Origin: Owenia fusiformis
Lineage: Eukaryota > Annelida > Polychaeta > Sabellida > Oweniidae
NCBI GenBank assembly: GCA_903813345.2
Contig: CAIIXF020000008.1
Location: forward strand, 25,282,822-25,346,821
Reading direction: 5' to 3'
DNA: 64,000 bases
The notes below the pieces were generated by a model. That model saw only the letters and a list, made by a program, of their open reading frames with translations. It made no database searches and had not been told where the DNA came from. How positions within the stretch are numbered: position 1 is the stretch's first letter; every line of letters begins with the position of its first letter. Shown one piece after another: positions 12,906 to 24,000 of this stretch. The position numbers and the translations under genes were made by a program.

Positions 12906-14834
12906 CTAGAATTCCTTTAATATATTAAAGATGTTGTGATTTGATTGGTGAATGAACTGACAGATCGGATAATTGGATAATTGAGATCATAGGTACAAAT
13001 TACTCTGTTGCATGTGCCTGTTTATCCTTTTTATTACCTAATTGCTTTGAGGGTGGTGTTTTCAAATAAAAAGAGAATCACAAATAGTTCTTGGCTCATA
13101 TGGAGAGCCTATTGAATTGCCAATTTGTCTAGTTTATGTTTGTTTATTCATCATATTTATTGTTTACTTCTCTGTGTTAGTTGTTCTTTGAAAATTATGA
13201 AAGTCAAAAACATATTATCAAAATGTTTACCTGCATGCATACCAAATTGCGGATAACTTGTGAATGAAATCAGTATTTAGCCTGTTTTGTGAGCATTTTT
13301 AAATAGTTTAAGTTCTCTTGGTGTAATGTAACACATTCATGCTAATCCATGAAAGTTGCTGGTCCATGTCCAGCAGAGTCCATAATATTTAAGATGCTTC
13401 CAAAACAGAGAACAAGAGGATGAACTACAACCTCTTTTCAAAATGAAACTGGTAATGTTTGGTTTGGTGTTGGTAAAGACTCATATTAAGGGCACACAGA
13501 TTGAGGAGGTTGATTATATGTAAAGACATCACTGAGCATTTAGGGTGATCTTTTATTTGTTTCTTAGGAGATAAATTGGTATCTAGTTTACTTATCTAAA
13601 ATCTGATAGTATGAATTTGGATGTTACATGTCATGTTAAGCCTCAGTCACATTTGCTCTACAGCTACGACACCGGGTGTACTGCGGCCATAGCTTCAAAA
13701 ATTGATATAGAAAATCTACATTATACTGCTCATCCTTTTATTCTGAGCTGCAAATTTCTCTCGCTTTTGGGAAGCTACGGCTGCCGTTCAGTTGCCATAA
13801 AACAAATGTGAGGCATCATTCTCAAGATGGTGACTTTTCAGATGCCTTTAGTGTGTGTATTTCTGATTCACTGAATTATCATTCGATTACTTGGCTAACA
13901 GAAACGAAATGGCAGTTCAAAATTTTGTAAACAAACAAAATAATGATGTCATTAGATAAGATGTAAGAAATATGATTATATCAATTAGAACATCACATCA
14001 CATGTGTTATATTCAAAATATGCTGGAAAAGTTGCATGTAACAAAACAGGTACGTCTTGTGGAAGAAATAATTATGAGGTAAACTATGAAATATGGCTTC
14101 TCTCTTTTTGACAATTTCCATGATTTTGCAACTGCTCAGGTTGAGTATGTCAGTTCTGAGTTTCTAACACACTTCTCAACATCATCTTGAGTAGCCAGTC
14201 ATCATCCATTTCATCACTTCAACCTTTCTATTGTGGGTTTTAATCTTAGTACCAAATACCAGTATAATATAAGTTAATTTGAACCAGATGCCACATTGTT
14301 AAGTGTAAATTTCCAATGTATCATGCCTGCTATATGCTTGTAATAAACATGTTGCTAGCTATATGCTTGTAATAAACATGTTGCTAGTTACCAGTGCTAG
14401 ATTTTGTGAAGAGAGGCACGGCGCAGAACACTAAAGGGTCAAATGTTATAAACTATACATTTTTTACATTTATTGCATCATTTACATGTTACATATTTGT
14501 TATTAATTCTCATTCACTCTATTTTTTCCAACATATCCTTCTTCATGCCATTCTTTACTGCTATTTTCTTTGAAGTATTTAAATAAACCCAAGTTTTTCT
14601 AATTTTATTCTAATTTTAATCTAAAATATGAAATAAATTGAACTGAATTGAAAATCGGCCATAAAATGACATCATCCAGACATCCACTTAAGTCATGTAT
14701 CATGAATCTCCATTTGGACTGTGATTATATCTGAATGTTCATCTTAAATGAGTTAACAGTATATAAACTAGTGCCAAGAGTCTCAGAAAAGTTCCTTCTC
14801 TTTAGAGCTGATACAACATGGCCACTGTGTCATC
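12906..14834. other. Intergenic DNA, no gene seen
   Basis: No frame with recognisable protein content. The only structure noted is a 29-bp direct duplication at about 14328-14389 (GCTATATGCTTGTAATAAAC twice). Confidence 0.5.
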
Positions 14835-15060
14835 ATAGTCTATTATAATGACATGGTTCCACTGTCTTTTATCATAATATTTTTTCCTTGTCTATATTCA
14901 TGGCATGATGGCATATTGTCTATTATCATGACAGGGTTTTAATGTCTGTTATCATGACCAGGTTTTATTGTCTATTATCACTACAGGTTTTTTGTCTATA
15001 TTCATAGCATCATTTTCTTGTATATTGTCATGACATTGTTTTCTTCTCTAAAAGGTCTTT
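14835..15060. repeat. Degenerate minisatellite overlapping the DNAJC19 stop codon
   Basis: At least six imperfect units of the kind TTGTCTATTATCATGACAGG, about 35-45 bp apart, end inside the last DNAJC19 exon. There, TATATTGTCATGACATTG encodes (minus strand) the C-terminal residues and the TGA stop. The repeat occupies the 3' untranslated region. Confidence 0.65.
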
Positions 15061-18000
15061 TGCTTCATTAATTTTGGCAGCTAAATATGGTGAACCACCT
15101 GAAAATAGAAACATAAATTAAAAAATTATTTTGTAATCATGATTAACCAGAACAACGGCAACGCCAAAGCGTAGCGAATCCCATCGAACAGCCATGGATG
15201 GCATTTTTACAAACGAAGGATATAGCAAAAATGGCAGCCATTTTTCAAAATGGCCACCTTCTACCAAAAGTGTCATTAGACCATGTGCCATGCTTATAGT
15301 ATTGACATACCAAATATGAACAAAATCGCTCCACTACTTTTCAAGTTATAGTAAAATACGTTAAAATGGCGGCCATTTTTCAAAATGGCCACCTTCTACC
15401 AAAAGTGCCATTAGACAGTGTATATACAGTGCCTATAGTATTCACATACCAAATATAAACAAAATCGCTCCACTACTTTTCGAGTTATAGTAAAATACGT
15501 TAAAATGGCGGCCATTTTGAAAAATGACCGCCTTCTACCAAAAGTGTCATTAGACAGTGTGCCATGCTTACAGTATTCACATACCAAATATGAAGAAAAT
15601 CGCTTCACTACTTTTCGAGTTATAGTAAAATATGTTTAAATGGCGGCCACTTTTCAAATTTTTTTTCAAAATGGCCGCCTTCTACCAAAAGTGTCATAGG
15701 ACAGTGTGTCATGCTTATAGTATTCACATACCAAATATGAACAAAATCGCTCCACTACTTTTCGGGTTATAGTAAAATACGTTAAAATGGCGGCCATTTT
15801 GAAAAATGGAGGCCATTTTTCAAAATGGCCACCTTCTACTAAAAGTGTCTTTAGACAGTGTGCAATGTTTATAGTATTCACATACCAAATATGAACAAAA
15901 TCGCTCCACTAGTTTTCGAGTTACAGCAAAAATCGTAAAATAACGAGTAAAGACCGCCATTTTTCAAGATGGCTGCCATGTGCTTCTTTCATATCTACAT
16001 TTCTAGCTTTCTTAATGTCCTATTTAATTTTTTTACATCTAAAACATATTGCTGTTACAATTTTACATATTGTACCTAAATTACTGTAAATTCGACACTA
16101 AAATGGCCGCCATTTTGAAATGAGCCGCCATTTTGAAAATCGGCTTTCGAGCAGAACTTCTACCCCCATAGGGTATATGTGTACAAAATATGAACAAAAT
16201 CGGGCCAACGGTATTTGAGTTATTGCCCGGACGGACGGACGGACGTACGTACGGACGGACAGACGGACGGACGGAGGCGTTCCCTATATCCCTCCGAACT
16301 TTGTTCGATGGGATAATTAGCTTATTGTTAGCTATAGATTATTATCTATGAGACACACAGGGTGAACAATATTACACCTTTGAACAGATTACCAAGAAGG
16401 ATTAATAAGTTTGGCAATACAGTAATACCTGTCTTAGTGAACACTTCTCTCTAGTGAACACCCATGTCCAGTGAACACCTCTTTTTAGCACATGCTCAAC
16501 TGAGTTCTGTATAAAATTGCCTCTCTAGTGAACACCTACTTATAGTGAACTGATATTAACAAGAAAATGGGAAGGAGTGGTATAAAGAATCTCCATTTCA
16601 TCCTTACCTCTGTCTGGGTGGTTCAATAACATTATTCGCTTGTGAGCTTCCTTCATTTTAGCTGGACTACTGCTTGGACTGAAACACAAACATATCAATC
16701 GATGATTGTATCAAATGAGTCAAATATTGGGTCTCCTTTCTCAGATGAATATAAGAGGAAATTAGCTGCTAAGGGACCTGACACTATAAGTTATTGACAG
16801 GAAATTCACAATCAAGGAATCCTTTTTCATTTTTTGACATTATGAATTTATATGAATAAAATCAGACAAATAATGAACAGAACACTACACGGAATAGTAA
16901 ATCTCACTGAACAAAACATATTTAATCAAATCACATTTACACATTTGAACATTTCCTGATCAAAGTTTCTAGAGACAAAGCTTTTATAGCCACAACTATT
17001 TTGAATTGAGTAACTGAAGGACAGTGGCCCTGTTTTGCTGTTAAGTTAACATTCTAGCCCAAATAGACAGTGTTTAGATCAAGACCAACAGTTTCTTAAA
17101 ACTGAGAGAACTTGGGAAAAGCCGATGCCGAGTCAAATAAATACATGAATAGAGATGAAATAAATGTACTTAGAACCTAAAACAAGAAGCAGTGATATTT
17201 CTACCATTGATGTTGCTGAACCAATGGATGAGTAGATAGAGGGAATGGCAACCCACAGAGAATCAGCTCATATGAGATGCTCTATTTGATTGGTAGAAAT
17301 AATACAATTGTGGAATAAAAGGCCAGAAGGCAGTAAGATTGAAGATAGGATGAATTTTCAGCTTTTCAACTTGAGTTTTGACTTGCTTTTAGGATCAGTA
17401 CATGATTTTATAATTGATTCCCTATAGAATGATCGGAGCTGTTGAAGAATTCATCAATAAACCTTATCCAGGGTCAGCTACTAACAAGAGCTTGTTTTTA
17501 ACAGAAAATGTAGAAGGACCTACCTGACTCCAAGAACTAGGCCAGCCTCCCGTTTAGACATCTTGGGTTCGAAACCACCTTTGTAATATTTACTAAAGGA
17601 CTGAAAACAAACATAAAAACTCAAATGCTGCTTTATTAATTTGAAACTAGTACCAAAGGGTATAGAGGGGGATGAGTAAGGTGTAATGGCTCTCATTTTA
17701 CTTTTAGTGGTTCAATTTTCATATAACCCTTATGTATCTAATAGTTATGCAAATTAAAATATGTCCAGTAAAAGAAAATGTTATCTGTCCAATACAAGAA
17801 AAGATAATTCACTTTTTGTGATTTTGTAACATGGGGTCTATGGGGAGTCAACCCGAACAAGAAGTCACTTTTTCAAAACTCAAATATATGCTGCTTTATT
17901 TATTTGAAACTAGTACCAAAGGGTATAGAGGGGGATGAGTAAGGTGTAATTGCTCTCATTTTACTTTTGGTAAAGTGCTGTATCAACTGTGAATAACGCA

Positions 18001-21000
18001 AATGCGAGTAGGTATTTACCAGATTCACCACCAGGTGGCTCGTTCGGGTCAGATAACATGGCGGGTATAGTGGATTTTTTGTGGATATTTAACTTAAATG
18101 ACATTTGTTTTAGTGGTTCAATTTTCATATAACCCTTATGTATCTAATAGTTATGCAAATTAAAATATGTCCAGTAAAAGAAAATGTTATCTGTCCAATA
18201 CAAGAAAAGATAATTCACTTTTTGTGATTTTGTAACATGGGGTCTATGGGGAGTCAACCCGAACAAGAAGTCACATTTTCAAAAAAATTAAATTTTCAAA
18301 GTTGATAGACAATTCTCGAAACCATATTTCTAGATGTACTTTTACATGCAGATTTCAAATATGACATCGCTTTGACTGAATTTTGGATATTTAATGATGT
18401 AAATCAAGATTATTTCTACTCGCATCTAGTCTATTGATTTAGAAATGGCATTAAAAAATGACTTAGACATTCCCATCCTATGAGTATGAAGGGAGATAGA
18501 TGATTTTATAAATCCTAAGGCCAAGGATTTAATATACTGATTTACTTTAATTCTGACATCCTTGAAATATAATTACTGTACATCACATTTACACTGAATT
18601 TAACTCCACTTTGGGGCAGATTTGGCAAGATGAATTAGAGTTCTTGGTGAGTTTCACCACATGTTACTCACCCCACTAGGAATTGAATCCATTTGTTTCT
18701 TTAGTGTTTGGCCCATTGTTTTAGCATGACGACTCGCATAGCGACCTACAATCAAGCAACAACAACAATAATAGTAAATTATTTCACTAACTAGAACTGA
18801 TATTTAGAAAAAGGGTGGGCTTACTCGAACATTCAATTGGTAAAGTAAACTAGAAAATGGGGTACTCAATGGAGTAGCAAATCCCAACGAACAAACTCTT
18901 CATGAATCTGAATTATGTCACAATATAATATTTCAGTAGAATACAGTATTATTATAGCCATACTTTTAGTCCGGATGTGAAGTGCCATATTTTAAGTGAA
19001 GGTGGAAATGCTTATTATATGAACTTTTTTTGCATTTTCTGTTTAAACATGATATCCATAATCAGAAACTGTCGGATGCCCACGGGCACCCTTGAGGAAT
19101 TTTTTGGGCAGCCATTTTGAATTTTCACACGTTTTATGTATTTTAGCCAGCATGTTAGAACAGAAAACTAGCATACACATAAACAAATCTTGCTGTTTTT
19201 TCTATAATAGATTTTTAATATGATGTTTACCAATATGTTAGGTTCCAGAAATGTTTCTTGACAAAAATAAAAAAATTCAAGATGGCCACCAACCGTACAA
19301 TTTATTAAATGTCTCATTCTGGGATAATATCAAATTGATATTAGTGTTTTCTACAAAATTATCAATAAATAATACTAAATACATCTGATTATGATCTCTT
19401 TCTCACATATAAAATATCTGAAATGAGTAAAAAGTAACCTACATAATAATAATGATGTTCCACAAGGGTCATATCTTGGTGCTATATATATCTTGAATTT
19501 ATGAATTATTTTCTTTTACTAAGATTTCATCAAGGATTTTCCTCAATAAATCCTCATCAGTTTCTTCCAATTCCTGTTCAGTTACTGCCTTTGTATGTTG
19601 GTTATTGCATTCATTCCCCTTGCAAACACAGAACAATGTACATGATAAAGATGACTTGGAGCATGAACATCGCCCAGTTCCACATACATTGCCCTCTGAT
19701 GCACATGTGCACTTAATGAGCTGAAGAATTCCTTCGGGGTACAGGGTGTATCCTTGGGCATTGTTGTTGGAACAAGTGAGCCCGTGTAATTCCATAACAT
19801 CTAGAAACAAATTCTGTTGAAGTTTTCTCAATTTCAGTCATGTCTGCATTGACATCTCCCAAGTTAGCGAGTGAGTATCTATTTAACACCTTCAGGACTG
19901 TTAGCTTGCCAATTCCATGCATGCAAGATGTCGTATCACTGCCAGAGAGACCATGCGCAGCTAACAAGTTTGGTATTTTTAATTTGTGTTCATTTACGGT
20001 TGCATTAATGTTAATGTTTGCTCGGCGAGATGATGTTCCCTCCATTATGATGTTATTTTCCATTAACTTGTGCTTGAGACAGTGATGAAGAAGTAGAAGG
20101 AAAACATCAGAATCATCACTGAGTACACTGATATTCTGTATGCCTTTACTGGCAGCATGCAGAACCTGGTGTACAATAACAACATCTGCTTCTTCTTGAG
20201 TGGTCCTTAAGTCATCACGTTGGTCAATATTGCCTTTGTGAATTTGTACAGGTGTTGGATCAGGACCTGTGATAACAAGGATGTTGGAGAATGATCCTTC
20301 ACTAGCTTTTTGAGCAAGATGGTCGATGACACACTTTATCAACTGGACCTTGTTCTCAGTCACATTCAGAACAACATTCTGTACAGGGAGAGGTGTGTCA
20401 GAGCTGAACTTATGCACTCTACTGGCTGATTGAGCTCGAGATGACCTGGTGCTGTTCTTTATGCTATTGTCTTTATATCTGTCAAAGATAAGGTATACAT
20501 CTGATTCGGTTAGGAGTCTCAGGATGTACTTAGTGAAAGCAATACAGAAGTTTTCAATTTTGCCAGCCATCGGCCATGTTATGATCCAAAGGATGGCACA
20601 CCCATCAACGACACGTACATTGCAATTGTTTCCTTGTGAGGTCACCTCAATCTGTAACTTTTGTTTCAGTGTTGATTTTGAAGTTGTGATATTAATTTCT
20701 CCATTTTCATCAAATAGTGATGATGGAGGAAACATCATCTGGCCGGGCAAACATTAACATTAATGCAACCGTAAATGAACACAAATTAAAAATCCCAAAC
20801 TTGTTAGCTGCGCATAGTCCCTCTGGCAGTGATACGACATCTTGCATCTTGGAGTCCTGAAGGTGTTAAATAGATACTCACTCGTTAACTTGGGAGATGT
20901 CAATGCAGACATGACTGAAATTGAGAAAACTTCAACAGAATTTGTTTCTAGATGTTATGGAATTACACCTAAAGTCACAGACAAAATGTCTGATGTGAGA

Positions 21001-24000
21001 TATGCTGTATGAGCAAAGAAAAATGCTGCAAAAATGTTGCAAAATTACAAATGCACCAAAGCTAAAATCCCTCCCACCAACAACAGAAGCATGTTCCCAG
21101 TATGTGAAGCGAGCTCATTTCCAAGTAGCTATATGGAAAAATGCTGATATGCCTGACCCCCCACTTATCCTTCCAACAGATTATGGTTGGGAAATTAACA
21201 GCACGGGCTCACTTGCCCCAACAACAATGCCCAAGGATACACCCTGTACCCCGAAGGAATTCTTCAGCTCATTAAGTGCACATGTGCATCAGAGGGCAAT
21301 GTATGTGGAACTGGGCGATGTTCATGCTCCAAGTCATCTTTATCATGTACATTGTTCTGTGTTTGCAAGGGGAATGAATGCAATAACGAACATACAAAGA
21401 CAGTAACTGAACAGGAATTGGAAGAAACTGATGAGGATTTATTGAGGGAAATCCTTGATGAAATCTTAGTAAAACAGGGTTCGTACACCTTTTTCAAAAT
21501 GAATTTCCCTGACAATTCCCTGACATTTCCAGGCAAAAAAGGAAATTTCCAGATCTAATTTTCCTTGCACGGCCTCTAAAAAGTCTCAAACGGTAACTGG
21601 TCAAGTCGTACACAAGACAACTCGTACCCAAGTCGAGCTGTACCCAAGACAACTCGTACCCAAGTTCATGTTTTGTTTTCAATCAAGTGTTGGAATGTGA
21701 ATGGGTATAGAAATACATATTATAATTGTTACATACAGTTCAGAATAGTTGGAAGTATGTAGAAGAGTTTTTGGAAGAAATCTATTTAATTTTGTGACAT
21801 TTTGAGGTTTGAAAAATTAAGTGTTCATCTATTTTGACTATTATTTTATATTGGTCGCAGATTCAGGATGTTTGAGGGAAGAGACCTATGTTTATTCCAC
21901 ATATTCATAATCATTGTTCAAAATATTAGAGGTATTTTTGTATGTTTATGAGTGTTTGGAACAAGTGTCAGATCTTCAAGATGGTATTATTTAAAATATA
22001 AAGATTTATCAAAACTTGGGCCTAGGGTCCATGTGCAGTATGGCAAGTGATTTCGTCATATCTTTCACCATGAGTACTTTCTGGGCATAAATACAGTGAA
22101 TTTAAAAAAATCAATATGTTTTCTTTTAAATGAAGTCCCCATGGCGATAAAAATATCAATTGACGTTTCGAAAAATTATAAATAGGGACTCCACATCAAC
22201 AATTTTTTCAAAATGTTGAACTAATATTTGCTCAAAAGAGGATCTAATTTTTCTGATTTTTATTGCATGAAAAGATTAGTCCTATTAAACAAGGGGTCTA
22301 AAACATCTTCAAAACTAGAATGGTATTGAAAGTCTAGTTTTGAAGATATCAATTTTCGATGACCAAAATCATGCTGAAAACAATGGATAGCATAAGTTTT
22401 CCCTATGGGAGAATAACATGGGAAATGTGGTTTTTAACTTTATCGCATTTCAATACCCATCCACTTTTCAGAAGTTATTAATCTAGTGTAGTAGAAACTT
22501 TTGAGATATTTAAATTGAGAAAAACAAGATCCTCTTTTTAGGAAATAAGCCTTACATACTGAAAATAAACTTGGGTACGAGTTGTCTTGGGTACCAGTTG
22601 TTTTGGGTACAAGTTGTCTTGGGTACCAGTTGTCTTGGGTACAAGTTGACTAGGAAGCATCTCAAACAACTGTATTATTAAAGACAAAAATACTTATTAT
22701 GAAACATTTTGGGTTTCTCCTTCAGTACCATTTCTCATGACTTAACTTTACGGAGCTTCACCACAGAAATTTTTTAAAATTGACATTGTATATGGTGCAT
22801 TCTAAGCATTTCAAGCTATAATTTGTTAATGTTTTGTAATGAATCAAAATGACAACTAAAACTTTAAAATTTTGATCTAAATCCTACTAGAAAAATAGCA
22901 ACTCACTTGAGGGGCAATTCCCACCTAATGAAACTTCTTAAAAATTGTATAATATTATTCTTGAGCAGGTTCTTTGTCCCTAAGGCTACATCATACAAAA
23001 TTTGAGCCAAAGTAAAATGCTGAGTTCATCTTTACACAAACAAAAATTTGGACCAAATTCAAAATCTGTTTATAGTACCCCACACACATTTTGGTTGCCT
23101 TCTTCCATGTGCTAAGGTTTTCAAAATTGGCAAAGCCCCTGAAAGTTGAAAAGACTGACGTCGGCCGGACTGTGGAACAGACAGCTTCTTAATACAAATA
23201 CAATTTAACACTGTAAAGAGCTCTCAGCATTTTTTTGTTTTTCACCTCCTGCCCCCCCCCCCCTCAGATTAACCCCTCAACAAACCATGAAACATATACC
23301 AGTAATTAGCTTTGAATGGCCTAAGACTATTAGCTTACTACATGGAAAGCATAATGGTGTTATATCATCTATATATTATTTTTATTGTTCGGTTTCAGTG
23401 TAATGTTCACACTGTTCTTACAAATAGACAATACCAGATCTAATGTCATTCAATCAACCCTAATGAAAAGATTTGCAATTTGTGGAAACAACTAAATGAT
23501 TTTGGATTTCGATGATATCCTGTCATAGCCCTAAAATGTATTTTCCTGGAACACTGTTTTTCAACAATGATACAAAATTCCCTGACATTTCCCTGACACA
23601 TCTACTGTTTCAAAATTCCCTGACATTTTTGGCCCTTTTTGACCCAATTTTAAAATTCCCTGACATTTCCAGCACCTGGAAAAATAAATCAATTTCCCTG
23701 ACATTTCCAGGTGTGTACGAACCCTGTAAAAGAAGATAATTCATAAATTCAAGATATATATAGCACCAAGAAATGACCCTTGTGGAACATCATAATTATT
23801 ATGTAGGTTACTTTTTACTCATTTCAGATATTTTATATGTGAGAAAGAGATCATAAGCAGATGTATTTAGTATTATTTATTGATAATTGTGTAGGAAACA
23901 CTAATATCAATTTGATATTATCACAGAATGAGACATTTCATACATTGTAAGGTTGGCGGCCATCTTGAATTATTTTTTTTTGTCAAGAAACATTTCTGGA

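Noticed and set aside
15411-15881. Two minus-strand frames with repeated KMAAILTYFTITRKVVERF-type text
   Set aside because: They are the tandem 140-bp unit read in one frame; similarity between them reflects the repeat, not a protein family.
19582-19800. Minus-strand frame identical to the end of a frame at 21002-21406
   Set aside because: Identity comes from the inverted duplication; it is an out-of-frame shadow of the CXC coding region.
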